Shown: positions 26,659 through 35,836, counted from the first letter of the stretch. The stretch: 64,000 nt of DNA from Mesorhizobium_G sp049840935 (GCA_049840935.1 JASGJA010000016.1:248001-312000); one strand, 5' to 3'. Program-made: numbers and translations. Notes: generated from the letters alone by a model not told the origin.

Positions 26659-27743
26659 TAACCGTCTTCCTTGTACAAAAGGAACGTTACTCCGAAGAAA
26701 CTAGCCACAACCACCGGTATCCAGGCAGCCACGACAGGCGGCACCAAACCGGCGTTGCCAAACGCCCGCACAAGCACCGAAACGACATAAAGCAGAAAGC
26801 CGGCGGTCACGCCACCCAGAATCATCACCGAAGACTGCCCCATGCGTGCGAAACGCATCGATACTGTTGCAGCAATGAGAGTCATTGCGATTAACAGAAA
26901 AGGCAATGCAATCAAGGAGTGTAGCTGCATGGCGAAGGCATCGGCCCGCAAGCCGAATGACCGCGCCGCATCAATCTTTCCCGGCAGTTCATAGAAGGGA
27001 ATCGTTTCCGGTCGCGCCAATCTCTCCTGAACAAATTCCGGCTTGAGATTTGTGGCGATACGCATGGATGGCACCGCTTCTCCCGCCACCCCATCGCGGA
27101 ACCGTTGCACATCATCGAGTTCCCAATATCCGTCACGCAAAAACGCCTGCTTCGCGTCGTTGCGCTCGGCAATATTTCCGTCCTTGTCGAAGGACAAAAA
27201 CACGGCGTCCGAAAGCGTCAGCCCCTTATCCAGAACCGCGCGCGCACCGATAATCGTATCGCCCTGAGCCGTCTTTTGGCGCAGCCACGGCGCAGAAAAT
27301 GCCGAAACCTCATTTGACGAGCCGGACCGTATCAACGTATCGATCTGCTCCACGCGGCTGATGCCGTAGGCCGCCAGCGGATTGAGTATCGCGATAGCGA
27401 GCAGGCCAAAAATAAACGCTCCAATGCAGGGCGGCAGCAGGAATTGCCACGCCGAGATTCCGGCCGAACGTGCAATCACCAACTCGTATTTACGATTGAG
27501 TGAAATCAGCATCGCCATTGCCGAAAACAGCGCAACGAACGGCACTGTTTGCAGCATGATCATCGGCACGCGCAGGCCGGACATTGCCAGCCCAAGCGGC
27601 ACGGTAAAGCCGGGCAGCCCTGCGATACGGCTGGTCAGTTCCGTGAAATCGACGAGGAACGCCAGACAAAAAACGCCGAGGAATATCCACATCGTTATGC
27701 CCGCATAGCGGCGCAGGAAATAGCGGTTCAGCGTCCAGCCCAT
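26658..27743 (-). CDS. lptG: LPS export ABC transporter permease LptG
   Basis: LptG forms, with LptF and the ATPase LptB, the inner membrane extractor of LPS. The 361-residue protein has three membrane segments near each end and a large periplasmic jellyroll between them, the LptF/LptG layout. I chose ATG 27743 (MGWTLNRYFLRRYAG), preceded by GGGGAG and overlapping the lptF stop (TAATG), rather than an upstream start inside lptF. The stop overlaps the start of lptD by one base. Confidence 0.94.
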   Translation of the reverse strand: MGWTLNRYFLRRYAGITMWIFLGVFCLAFLVDFTELTSRIAGLPGFTVPLGLAMSGLRVPMIMLQTVPFVALFSAMAMLISLNRKYELVIARSAGISAWQFLLPPCIGAFIFGLLAIAILNPLAAYGISRVEQIDTLIRSGSSNEVSAFSAPWLRQKTAQGDTIIGARAVLDKGLTLSDAVFLSFDKDGNIAERNDAKQAFLRDGYWELDDVQRFRDGVAGEAVPSMRIATNLKPEFVQERLARPETIPFYELPGKIDAARSFGLRADAFAMQLHSLIALPFLLIAMTLIAATVSMRFARMGQSSVMILGGVTAGFLLYVVSVLVRAFGNAGLVPPVVAAWIPVVVASFFGVTFLLYKEDG

Positions 27744-28924
27744 TAGAGGCTCCCCGCTGTCGCGTGTCTGCCGGGCAGAATAGCCCGCCACAGGGCTCGG
27801 AATATGGACCCGATCCAGTCGATTACGCCCATCGGCAGTTCCAGCGCTCGATTCATGGCTATGAATGCAATCGCCACCCCGCTTGCCACTATTGGCACTG
27901 CATACATTGCAAAGACGAAAGCGGGTTCCGATTCGGCCTGGTCACTGACGAAATAGCCAACCCACCACCACAAAAGCGCGATCACGATTGACGTGATCAT
28001 CGGGTGCACGCGTGCCTCGCGATGGGACCGGGCATCGCCAGCGACTGCAATGGCAATCAGCGCGAATACGGCTGGATAGAGCCATTCTGTCAGCCGCCTG
28101 TGCAATTCTGCGCGATAGGCTTGCGGCTTTCGCTGATAATATCGGTCGGAACCGTCAGGATTTAGCAGATATGAGAGCGTTTGATCTTTTGGTTGCAGCG
28201 TCACCTCGCTGGCTTCCGCTGTAAAAGTGCCGAGGTCGAACGAATAAGAAGCGAAGCGGATCACAGATACGCCCCCGGTCGGGGTCTTACGCTGCACGAC
28301 CCCGTCAAACATCAGCAGGGCTGATTTGTCCGCCGTCCGTAACACTGTTCCGGTCTTCGCATAATAGATGAAATCTATGTTCGGCTCGCGGGAATCGGCG
28401 ACAAAAATCTGGCCGAGCTTGCCGTCGGGGAGGCGTTCGCCGATCTGCACGTAAAGCCCGTCCTCGATGCGCCGAAACGCGCCTTCCTGCAAAACGAGCG
28501 AAAGCAGATCCCCACGCGAATCCGCAATCAATTCGCGGTTTTTTTGCCGTGCGGGCGGCTCCACAAGATTGTCCACCGCAAATGAAAACACGCTCGCCAC
28601 CAGCGCAATCAGCATGATCGGCTTGATGACCGTCATACGCGAAGCACCGGACGCGCTTATCACCGCAAGTTCCGAGTCTGCGTTCATCGTCGCCAGCGTC
28701 TGGGTGATCCCGATGATCAGCGCAAAGGGCAGCACCAGCGGAATGACGGTCGGCATCACCAACGTGGCAATCTGGAAGAAGGTCAGCGCTGTTTGGCCGC
28801 TATCCGTCACAAGGTCGATGCGCGCCAGAACCTGTGTGGTCCAGACAATAGCCAGCGTCCAGCCGAGGGCGGCTGCAAAAACGGCAAGCACGCGCCGCAA
28901 TATGTAGCGTTCAAGGACCTTCAT
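27743..28924 (-). CDS. lptF: LPS export ABC transporter permease LptF
   Basis: LptF pairs with LptG in LPS extraction from the inner membrane. The 393-residue protein begins MKVLERYILRRVLAVF, has three N-terminal membrane segments, a periplasmic beta-jellyroll (about 130-280) and three C-terminal segments. It is the first gene of the lptF-lptG-lptD-surA-pdxA-rsmA series. No strong ribosome binding site precedes the ATG. Confidence 0.94.
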   Translation of the reverse strand: MKVLERYILRRVLAVFAAALGWTLAIVWTTQVLARIDLVTDSGQTALTFFQIATLVMPTVIPLVLPFALIIGITQTLATMNADSELAVISASGASRMTVIKPIMLIALVASVFSFAVDNLVEPPARQKNRELIADSRGDLLSLVLQEGAFRRIEDGLYVQIGERLPDGKLGQIFVADSREPNIDFIYYAKTGTVLRTADKSALLMFDGVVQRKTPTGGVSVIRFASYSFDLGTFTAEASEVTLQPKDQTLSYLLNPDGSDRYYQRKPQAYRAELHRRLTEWLYPAVFALIAIAVAGDARSHREARVHPMITSIVIALLWWWVGYFVSDQAESEPAFVFAMYAVPIVASGVAIAFIAMNRALELPMGVIDWIGSIFRALWRAILPGRHATAGSL

Positions 28925-29229
28925 GATGATGTGGATTAGTTCGCATTTCCCGCTAATCGGCCGTGATTGTTACATCCTGCCGCTTTGGGCGCGAGCGAAT
29001 CCCGCTTTGGTCCTTCCTGTTTCTTTTCAATGCGTCCCAGCCATTGGTGATACTGGTTTGGATTGGCTTACAAAAGCCGAATAGACATGGTTAGCAGATT
29101 ATTGACAGAATAACGACGAAGGCCGGACTTTCCCGCAAATGAGCCAATACCAAGCCTTTCGGCTTGCAAAAGCTTGGAATTGGAAGAAATCTCCGGCAAA
29201 CCCGCCAAAGTTCTGTAACGAGATCAATC
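28925..29229. other. Divergent intergenic region between lptF and pepA
   Basis: This 305-base stretch separates two divergent transcription units and must hold both promoters. I find TTGACA at 29102-29107 but no convincing -10 partner, and no coding sequence, repeat or strong hairpin. Confidence 0.6.
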
Positions 29230-30720
29230 ATGACAGCCAAGCCAACAATCACATTCACGAAGCTTTCTGTGCCAAAGAAAGGTTCGGCGATTCTGCTGCT
29301 TGCGGATGATCTGGCGTTGTCGCCCGTTGGTGCGCTGTGTGACTTTGCAGGCCATCTCGCGCGCAGCTTTCCCATAAGCGGCTTCAAGGGCGGATTTGGT
29401 GCGGCCTCTGAATTGCTCGCCCCGGAAGGCGCTTCCCTCGACAGATTAACTGCGCTCGGTGTCGGGAAAGTCGATTCTCTCAATGAGTTTTCGTGGCTGC
29501 GTCTTGGCGGCGCAGCCGCCGCGGCGTTTCGCGGGCGTGGCGATGTCACGATCATCGCGGAATTGAACGGCAAGGCGGTGGATGCTTCGCAGGCCGCTGC
29601 CATCGGCGCGGGCATTCTTCTGCGCAGCTATCGTTTCGACAAATACAAGACGCGCAACGAGGATGATGATTCGAGCGGAGGCAGCTTACGGGTGACGATT
29701 GCCTGCGCGGACCCTGCCGCGACCAAGCGCGCTTTCGCTAATCTCCAGAACGTTGTCGAGGGTGTTTGGCTCGCCCGCGATCTTGTGAACGAGCCAGCGA
29801 ACACGCTCGGGCCGCTCGAATTCGCTGCAGCCGCCAAAGCATTGGAATCGCTAGGGCTTTCTGTCGAAGTCTTGACTGAGCGCGAAATGAAAAAGCTTGG
29901 CATGGGCGCTTTGCTTGGTGTTGCGCAGGGCTCTTCGCGGCCGTCACGCGTGGTTGTGATGCGCTGGAATGGCGGTAAAGCCAAGGAGCCGCCAGTCGCC
30001 CTCGTAGGCAAGGGAGTTGTGTTCGACACTGGCGGCAACTCGATGAAGACGGCCTCCGGCATGGAGGACATGAAGGGCGACATGGGTGGCGCGGCGGCAG
30101 TCGTGGGCGCGATGCGCGCCATTGCGGGCCGCAAGGCAAAGGCGAATGTCGTGGGCATCATCGGCATTGTCGAAAACATGGTCGATGGAAACGCCCAGCG
30201 CCCCGGCGACATTGTGAAGTCAATGTCCGGCCAGACCATCGAGGTAATGAATACCGATGCCGAAGGGCGGCTCGTACTTGCTGATATCCTCTGGTATTGC
30301 CAGCAACGATTCCATCCGCGCCTGATGATCGATCTCGCAACATTGACGGGTGCGATCATGGTGTCTTTGGGTCAATTTCATGCGGGCCTTTTCAGCAATG
30401 ACGACGAGCTTTCGCAAAAGCTTATCGCCGCTGGCCTGTCCACTCATGAGCGCCTGTGGCGCATGCCGATGGGTGATGACTACGACAAACTCATCAACTC
30501 CAAGAATGCCGACATGAAAAACATCGGTGGGCGCTATGGCGGGGCGGTTTCTGCGGCCCAGTTCCTCCAGCGTTTCGTGAAAGACACGCCTTGGGCGCAT
30601 CTCGACATTGCGGGCACCGCTATGTCCGCGCCCGCGAGCGAGATCAATCAATCGTGGGGCACGGGCTTCGGTGTGCGTCTGCTGGATCGCTTCGTGCGAG
30701 ACAATTGCGAGGCCGCGTGA
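29230..30720 (+). CDS. pepA: Leucyl aminopeptidase (M17)
   Basis: PepA is a hexameric, two-metal aminopeptidase. From ATG 29230 (MTAKPTITFTKLSVPKKG) the protein is 496 residues, the family size. The signature NTDAEGR is at 341-347, and other metal-ligand segments are VGKGVVFDTGG and MKGDMGGA. An in-frame start at 29164 lies in the promoter region and adds an unlikely extension. The stop overlaps the GTG of holC (GTGA), a pairing seen in many proteobacteria. Confidence 0.95.
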   Translation: MTAKPTITFTKLSVPKKGSAILLLADDLALSPVGALCDFAGHLARSFPISGFKGGFGAASELLAPEGASLDRLTALGVGKVDSLNEFSWLRLGGAAAAAFRGRGDVTIIAELNGKAVDASQAAAIGAGILLRSYRFDKYKTRNEDDDSSGGSLRVTIACADPAATKRAFANLQNVVEGVWLARDLVNEPANTLGPLEFAAAAKALESLGLSVEVLTEREMKKLGMGALLGVAQGSSRPSRVVVMRWNGGKAKEPPVALVGKGVVFDTGGNSMKTASGMEDMKGDMGGAAAVVGAMRAIAGRKAKANVVGIIGIVENMVDGNAQRPGDIVKSMSGQTIEVMNTDAEGRLVLADILWYCQQRFHPRLMIDLATLTGAIMVSLGQFHAGLFSNDDELSQKLIAAGLSTHERLWRMPMGDDYDKLINSKNADMKNIGGRYGGAVSAAQFLQRFVKDTPWAHLDIAGTAMSAPASEINQSWGTGFGVRLLDRFVRDNCEAA

Positions 30721-31166
30721 CGGAAGTTCTCTTCTATCACCTCACCGTTTCGACGCTGGAAGATGCACTTCCGGGCCTGCTTGAGCGCAGTGTGTCGCGT
30801 GGGTGGCGCGCGGTCGTGCAAACTTCGAGCGAAGAGCGTCGCAACGCCATCGATACGGTTTTATGGACGTTTCGCGACGACTCTTTTCTCGCGCATGGTT
30901 TGGATTCCGAACCAAATGCGGGCGAGCAGCCCATTCTCCTCACGACGGGGTCGGAAAATGGCAACGCCGCACAGATCAGGTTTCTGGTGGATGGAGCATC
31001 CCCTCCAGATCTAGCCTCTTACGAGCGCGGCGTCCTTTTGTTCGATGGACATGACGAGGCGCAACTTGCAGCAGCACGCAGCCATTGGCGCGAGTTGAAG
31101 GAGCAGGGCCACGCCGTTACGTATTGGCAGCAGACCGAGGACCGCCGCTGGGAACGTAAGGCTTGA
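30717..31166 (+). CDS. holC: DNA polymerase III subunit chi
   Basis: HolC links the clamp loader to single-strand binding protein. The 149-residue protein starts with GTG 30717 inside the pepA stop (GTGA) and reads TEVLFYHLTVSTLEDALPGLLERS, with the conserved ALDTVLW-like segment AIDTVLWTFRDDSFLAHG and the C-terminal HAVTYWQQTEDRRW. These features and the coupling to pepA identify it well. Confidence 0.92.
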   Translation: MTEVLFYHLTVSTLEDALPGLLERSVSRGWRAVVQTSSEERRNAIDTVLWTFRDDSFLAHGLDSEPNAGEQPILLTTGSENGNAAQIRFLVDGASPPDLASYERGVLLFDGHDEAQLAAARSHWRELKEQGHAVTYWQQTEDRRWERKA

Positions 31167-31197
31167 CGCGCACCTCTCAACCGAACATCAGACGCAA

Positions 31198-31803
31198 ATG
31201 CGCTTTATCTCACTTCTCCTCCTGATCGCGGGTATTGCTCTTGCCGGAGCCTATCCGTGGTACATGAACAATTTCAGCGGTCGGGAACTTGGCTCAATGA
31301 CCGTTTTCCAGCAGCCCGGCGGCTTTCAGCCGGTCACGGTGCGGCTTTCATCCGCAGGTGATCCGGTTCGCGTGCTGGTAGACCTCACCAGTCGCGGCCC
31401 GGCAAATTTTTCGGGTGGTATTGCGGTTCTCACGCTCACTGCCTCGACCGGCGGCAAGACTGTTCTCGCAGACACGCTTTCCTTCTCGAAATCGGTCCAG
31501 CGCGACCAAAGCCCTCAGTCGACACAATCCGTGTTCAGAAGCGATGCGGGTCTGATAACGCCGGTCCAGAACGCCGATTATTCATTTAAGATCGGCCCCG
31601 GCAATTCCGAAGGTATCAATTACAGCAAGGTGGAACTGGTGTTGCGCGCGAACTCGGGAAGCGTCGATCCACGCGCTCAACCGGCAGGCTTTGTGCTGGT
31701 TGGTCTTGGCGTGGTCGGCTTGATTCTGGGCCGCAGGCGCAAGCGCGAAAACCCGAATAGCCAGCCGCCAGCGCCGCGTTGGGGGCGGGGCGGAAACGCG
31801 TAG
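31198..31803 (+). CDS. Predicted membrane-anchored protein of unknown function
   Basis: The 201-residue protein has an N-terminal hydrophobic segment (3-20) and a C-terminal one (about 164-178) followed by a basic stretch (GRRRKRE), with a central domain likely to be beta-rich and outside the cytoplasm. I recognise no family. It lies 31 bases after holC and six before rlmJ, so it is probably part of the same transcript. It may be a small envelope protein; no function can be given. Confidence 0.7.
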   Translation: MRFISLLLLIAGIALAGAYPWYMNNFSGRELGSMTVFQQPGGFQPVTVRLSSAGDPVRVLVDLTSRGPANFSGGIAVLTLTASTGGKTVLADTLSFSKSVQRDQSPQSTQSVFRSDAGLITPVQNADYSFKIGPGNSEGINYSKVELVLRANSGSVDPRAQPAGFVLVGLGVVGLILGRRRKRENPNSQPPAPRWGRGGNA

Positions 31804-31808
31804 CCTCA

Positions 31809-32666
31809 ATGAATTACCGACATTCTTTCCATGCGGGCAATTTCGCAGACGTGATGAAGCACGTCACGCTGGTGCGCATCCTCGAATATCTAAAGCGCAA
31901 AGATAAGCCATTCCGCGTTATCGATACCCATGCAGGGGCAGGGATTTATGATCTTTCCGCCGAGCAATCCGCCCGAACCGGCGAATGGGAAGCAGGCATT
32001 GCACGGCTCGAAAACGCATCACTGCCGGACCACGTCACTGCACTTTTGACCCCATATCTTGAGGCTGTCGGAGCGGCGCGAAATATCGGCAAAACGCTCT
32101 ATCCCGGTTCCCCTTGGATCACGCGGCATCTACTTCGCCGCACGGATCGCCTGACTGCGATTGAGCTCCATCCCCAGGATTTTGAACAACTAAAACAATT
32201 ATTTGCTGGCGATATTCAGGTCCGCGCGATCCATCTGGATGGTTGGCTTTCGCTGGGCGCGCATGTGCCGCCAAAGGAAAAGCGCGGGCTGATCTTGGTC
32301 GATCCGCCCTTTGAGCTTCCCGGCGAATTTGACCGGCTGGTTGACGGCGCGATCAAGGCTCATCACAGATGGCCGGGCGGTGTTCAGTCGCTTTGGTATC
32401 CGATCAAGGACCGCAAGGCAGTCGCCGCCTATCGTGATGCGCTAAGCGAAAGCGGAATCCCGAAGATTCTTGATCTCACCCTGATGATCCGCTCAGGCGG
32501 CGTGGTGCCTACGCTGGATGGCTGCGGCATGACGATCATCAACCCGCCCTTCGTGCTGGAAGAAGAAATGCGGCTTATCCTTCCGGCTCTCGCCCGACTG
32601 CTTGGCGAGGAAAAAGGCGCTTCGTGGGATGCGGTCTGGTTGGCTGGTCCCGAAACCGACGCTTGA
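31809..32666 (+). CDS. rlmJ: 23S rRNA (adenine(2030)-N(6))-methyltransferase RlmJ
   Basis: RlmJ methylates A2030 of 23S rRNA. The 285-residue protein starts MNYRHSFHAGNFADVMKH, the RlmJ hallmark, and has the catalytic DPPF at 165-168 (VDPPFELPGEF). The DTHAGAGIYDL segment binds SAM. The start at 31809 is preferred over an in-frame upstream codon inside the preceding gene because the N-terminus matches the family exactly. Confidence 0.95.
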   Translation: MNYRHSFHAGNFADVMKHVTLVRILEYLKRKDKPFRVIDTHAGAGIYDLSAEQSARTGEWEAGIARLENASLPDHVTALLTPYLEAVGAARNIGKTLYPGSPWITRHLLRRTDRLTAIELHPQDFEQLKQLFAGDIQVRAIHLDGWLSLGAHVPPKEKRGLILVDPPFELPGEFDRLVDGAIKAHHRWPGGVQSLWYPIKDRKAVAAYRDALSESGIPKILDLTLMIRSGGVVPTLDGCGMTIINPPFVLEEEMRLILPALARLLGEEKGASWDAVWLAGPETDA

Positions 32667-32723
32667 CCGAACGCCTCGCCTTACGCATTGTGCGCGCAAT
32701 CGTAGATCGTAGGGGGAAGGCCC

Positions 32724-33197
32724 ATGCGCCGGATCGTACACAGCCTGATTGCGGGGATTTTGGCATTAGCGCCAATGAGCATCGCGACACCGTCTATGAG
32801 TGCGGATGCAATCTATAGTGGTCCTTCGGACTATAGTGGCGCGTGCGGAAACAGCGGTGTTCTTGGACGCATCAAGTCTCGCTTCCATTATCAGGTAACC
32901 CATGTTCCGCACCTGCCGAATGTGTCGATCCTTGAGTTTCACAACATCCACGAGCATCGCTACGAACCGGCGTATGAGGAAAGCCCGATTGCACGACGTT
33001 ATTGCGGCGCGACGGTTGTGCTCTCGGACGGTCATCAGCGCGACATCTGGTATCTGATCGAAGAGAAGATGGGCTTCGCGACGCTTGCTGCCGGGTTTGG
33101 ACTTGCAAACGAAACGCATGGATCGAATGTCGAATTCTGCGTTTCGGGCTTTGATCGCTGGTTCGTTTACAACGGTCGCTGCCGCGTTCTACGCTGA
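32724..33197 (+). CDS. Secreted protein of unknown function with four cysteines
   Basis: A signal peptide (MRRIVHSLIAGILALAPM, cleavage near MSADA) is followed by about 130 residues with four cysteines (GACGNSG, RRYCGA, VEFCVSG, GRCRVL), enough for two disulfides in the periplasm. The stretch around YCGATVVLSDGHQRDIWYLIEEKMGF looks like a conserved domain found in small secreted alphaproteobacterial proteins, but I cannot name it. It ends five bases before the RNase T2 gene and is probably co-transcribed with it. Confidence 0.72.
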   Translation: MRRIVHSLIAGILALAPMSIATPSMSADAIYSGPSDYSGACGNSGVLGRIKSRFHYQVTHVPHLPNVSILEFHNIHEHRYEPAYEESPIARRYCGATVVLSDGHQRDIWYLIEEKMGFATLAAGFGLANETHGSNVEFCVSGFDRWFVYNGRCRVLR

Positions 33198-33202
33198 TAT
33201 TC

Positions 33203-33862
33203 ATGACCTTCCTGAATCGTGCAGCAATCGCTGCTTTGGCGGCGATTGCCTTTTGTTTTTCGGCACTTGCATCAGATCAACGCCGCCCCGGCGATTTTGA
33301 TTTCTATGTTCTTTCGCTGAGTTGGTCGCCAAGCTATTGCCTGGAAGAAGGCGATGATGCCAACAGCCAGCAATGCTCCACAAATCGCCCTTACGGATTC
33401 ATCGTGCATGGCCTCTGGCCGCAATATGAACGTGGCTACCCACGCGAATGCTACACGAGCCAAAGGCGTGTGCCAGATTCGATTGTGGACGCCATGCAGG
33501 ACATCATGCCGTCCGGCAGCCTCGTCGGACATCAGTGGCGAATGCATGGTTCCTGCTCAGGCTTGAGCCAGCGAGACTATTTCAGAGCCGTACGAAAGGC
33601 TTATGGAAGCCTGTCAATTCCGAAGCAGTTTCAAAGCGTTAGACAAGGTGACCAAGTGGGTGCCTATGACATCGAGCGCGCGTTCATGTCAGCCAATCCG
33701 GGATTGCCAGAGGATGGAATTTCGGTTGCTTGCGGAAAAAACCTCTTGCGCGAAGTGCGCATCTGCATGACGAGGGATTTGAAATTCCGAACCTGTGGTG
33801 AGCTGGAACGCAAGGCGTGCCGCGCGAACAGTTTGCAAGTGCCGCGCCCCGGCGAGAATTGA
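33203..33862 (+). CDS. Secreted ribonuclease T2 family protein with altered active-site motif
   Basis: The 219-residue protein has a signal peptide (cleavage near ALA-SD) and an RNase T2 fold with several cysteines. The first active-site segment FIVHGLWPQ carries His69. The second, normally HEWxKHG, reads HQWRMHG (110-116): His115 is kept, but the catalytic glutamate is Gln111 and the lysine is Met114. Activity on RNA may be reduced, changed or lost. It is likely periplasmic or exported. The preceding secreted protein gene is its probable operon partner. Confidence 0.87.
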   Translation: MTFLNRAAIAALAAIAFCFSALASDQRRPGDFDFYVLSLSWSPSYCLEEGDDANSQQCSTNRPYGFIVHGLWPQYERGYPRECYTSQRRVPDSIVDAMQDIMPSGSLVGHQWRMHGSCSGLSQRDYFRAVRKAYGSLSIPKQFQSVRQGDQVGAYDIERAFMSANPGLPEDGISVACGKNLLREVRICMTRDLKFRTCGELERKACRANSLQVPRPGEN

Positions 33863-33880
33863 TCTAAAGGACTGAAACAT

Positions 33881-34480
33881 ATGCCAAAACTTCTCTACGC
33901 ACCGGCTTCGCCCTACAGTGCCAAGGTCCGCATGGCGGCGGAACTCGGCGGAATCGCGCTTGAAACGGAAATCGTAGACACCGGCTCGAATCCGTCTGTG
34001 CTGATCGATGCGAATCCGCTGGGGAAAATCCCGACGCTCATAACCGAAGATGGCGTTACGGTTTACGACAGCCGGGTTATCACACAATACCTTAACCGAT
34101 TGAGCGGAAACAAGATTTTTCCGCGCAATCCAGCCAAGCGGCTGGAGGCCGAAACGCTGGAGGCGTTGGCCGATGGCATTTGCGATTGCCTGCTGACCAT
34201 GGTTTATGAACGGCGGATGCGCCCGGAAGACAAGGTTCATCAGCCTTGGCTGGATCGCCAGTGGGAAAAGGCGCTTCGCGGGCTAGATGTTTTGAACGCC
34301 AACGCGCCAAAACTGCCGAAAACCATCTCTGTCGGGCAGATCGCGGTTCGCGCTTTGGTGGGTTATCTGGATATCCGTTTTCCCGGAAAATGGGAGAAGG
34401 GCAGGGGAAAATTGAAGAGATGGGCCGTTCGTTTCGACGAAAAGTGGCCTGATCTCGCTACAAAAACCCCAAAAGCGTGA
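33881..34480 (+). CDS. Glutathione S-transferase family protein
   Basis: This 199-residue protein has an N-terminal thioredoxin-like GST domain (KLLYAPASPYSAKVRMAAEL, NPLGKIPTL, then YDSRVITQYL with the glutathione-binding Asp-Ser) and a helical C-terminal domain. Substrate is unknown. AAAGGA precedes the ATG. A strong bidirectional terminator separates it from the convergent outer membrane protein gene. Confidence 0.9.
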   Translation: MPKLLYAPASPYSAKVRMAAELGGIALETEIVDTGSNPSVLIDANPLGKIPTLITEDGVTVYDSRVITQYLNRLSGNKIFPRNPAKRLEAETLEALADGICDCLLTMVYERRMRPEDKVHQPWLDRQWEKALRGLDVLNANAPKLPKTISVGQIAVRALVGYLDIRFPGKWEKGRGKLKRWAVRFDEKWPDLATKTPKA

Positions 34481-34510
34481 ATAATACGCCCGTAAAAATT
34501 CGATTTTGCA

Positions 34511-34540
34511 AAAAAACCGGGCTTTTACGCCCGGTTTTTT
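34511..34540. terminator. Bidirectional rho-independent terminator
   Basis: AAAAAACCGGGC (34511-34522) pairs with GCCCGGTTTTTT (34529-34540) around a 6-base loop. It gives a GC stem with a T-run on either strand and serves both the GST gene and the convergent outer membrane protein gene. Confidence 0.93.
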
Positions 34541-34568
34541 CGATCTTGGGACTGACAACCCCTAGATC

Positions 34569-35228
34569 TTAGAACTTGAAACCGACGCCGAGGCTTACCC
34601 GGTTGTCCTTGCTGTCGACGGAACGAGTTCCACTTCCAGTTGTGAAGTCCTCACTGCCGAAGTCGGTGTAACGATACTCGCCGCGAACGAACATGTTCTC
34701 AGTGACCTTGACGTCAACACCCGCACCGGCGGTCCAGCCGAGCATGGTGTTGCGGTCGCTTGCTCCACCTTCCGTAACCTTCAGGCTCTGCGCTGCACCA
34801 CCACCGGTGATGTAAGGCAGAATGTCCGGGGTTACAGCGTAACCGAGACGAGCGCGCAACGAACCGTCAACGCCCGACTTTGCGGTGGTGCCGGCGTTGT
34901 CGCCCTTGATGTTCGAGTAACCGACATCACCTTCGACACCTGCTACGACACCATTTCCGAGGTCGCTCTGATAACCGGCGAAAGCACCGCCGACGAAACC
35001 GTCGGTATCAACGGTATTGCCCGGCTCTTTCACGCGACCGGAAAAACCATAGCCGAGTTGAACACCGGCATAAGGTCCGGTCCAAGTAGCGAGCGGTGGC
35101 TGTTCCATCGGAACTGCCGGTTCTGGCGCCTGTTCGATGGCGTCAGCGGCGAACACAGGCGCCGCACCAAGCAGCGCGATAACACTGGCGAGCGCAAGCG
35201 GGCGCGCGAACTTAAGATTGGCTGACAT
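34569..35228 (-). CDS. Omp25/Omp31-type outer membrane beta-barrel protein
   Basis: A signal peptide ending at VFAADA precedes a 190-residue barrel of the OmpA-like, eight-strand type found in Brucella and rhizobia. Landmarks are WTGPYAGVQLGYGF, GGAFAGYQ, GVEGDVGYS, LRARLGYAVTPDILPYITGGGA and the final VSLGVGFKF with terminal phenylalanine for BAM recognition. AGGAG lies eight bases before ATG 35228, which I prefer over the in-frame codon at 35246. A perfect palindrome lies just upstream and may be its operator. Confidence 0.92.
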   Translation of the reverse strand: MSANLKFARPLALASVIALLGAAPVFAADAIEQAPEPAVPMEQPPLATWTGPYAGVQLGYGFSGRVKEPGNTVDTDGFVGGAFAGYQSDLGNGVVAGVEGDVGYSNIKGDNAGTTAKSGVDGSLRARLGYAVTPDILPYITGGGAAQSLKVTEGGASDRNTMLGWTAGAGVDVKVTENMFVRGEYRYTDFGSEDFTTGSGTRSVDSKDNRVSLGVGFKF

Positions 35229-35248
35229 AACTTTACTCCTTGCCAAAG

Positions 35249-35267
35249 ACGCAAATTCAATTTGCGT
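35249..35267. promoter_or_regulatory. Palindromic operator candidate upstream of the Omp gene
   Basis: ACGCAAATT and AATTTGCGT (35249-35267) form a perfect nine-base inverted repeat around a single C, about 20 bases before the Omp start codon. The centre-to-centre spacing fits a dimeric DNA-binding regulator, or the site could fold in the mRNA. No regulator gene lies nearby. Confidence 0.4.
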
Positions 35268-35470
35268 TGGGCATCCGATCTGCCTTGGGAGGGAAACGAC
35301 CGGTGTGCCGCACAGTTCCCTATCTGGGCGCTAAATGCGGCTTCACCAGAACGAAATAAGGGTCATTCGCTGGCAAGAAAACGGCGGAAAAATGACGTTG
35401 CGAAACAGCAACATATTGAAATCATTAATGAAATTGGATTGCCTGATTTACGTTCAATTTACCTTGAATT

Positions 35471-35836
35471 TTAACGATCGGCTTCTAAACGCACGCCCAC
35501 GAAGGCGCAATCATCGAATATGTCCGGCTTTGCGGTTTCAACCACGGCGCGTGTAACGCCCGGATTCGAAAGCACAAAATCGAGTATGCGGCGGGCGATG
35601 GTTTCCTGAAGCTCATGGTGCGGCCCAAGTTCGAACCGCTTCGCAAAATTGCGAATGGTGTCATAGTCCAACGTCCCACCGAGAAGATCGCCCTCATCCG
35701 GAGAGCCATCAAGCGTGGCTTCGACCGATACGATCAGCCGCTGGGGCGCCTTTTTCTCGTGATCGTGAACGCCGACCGATAGCCGCAATTCGAGATCGCG
35801 CATGATTATTGTCTTGCGAATTGCGGGCATATTCAC
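35471..35836 (-). CDS. folB: Dihydroneopterin aldolase family protein (FolB/FolX-like)
   Basis: FolB-type enzymes cleave or epimerise dihydroneopterin (or its triphosphate) in folate or monapterin synthesis. The 121-residue protein has IIMRDLELRLSVGVHDHEKKAPQRLIVSVEA, typical of the T-fold family, and a C-terminal VVETAKPDIF (catalytic lysine region). It starts with GTG 35836 overlapping the upstream SDR stop (GTGA); ATG 35830 is a possible alternative. The coupled SDR suggests a FolM/FolX-like pterin function rather than main folate synthesis, but this is inference. Confidence 0.82.
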   Translation of the reverse strand: MNMPAIRKTIIMRDLELRLSVGVHDHEKKAPQRLIVSVEATLDGSPDEGDLLGGTLDYDTIRNFAKRFELGPHHELQETIARRILDFVLSNPGVTRAVVETAKPDIFDDCAFVGVRLEADR

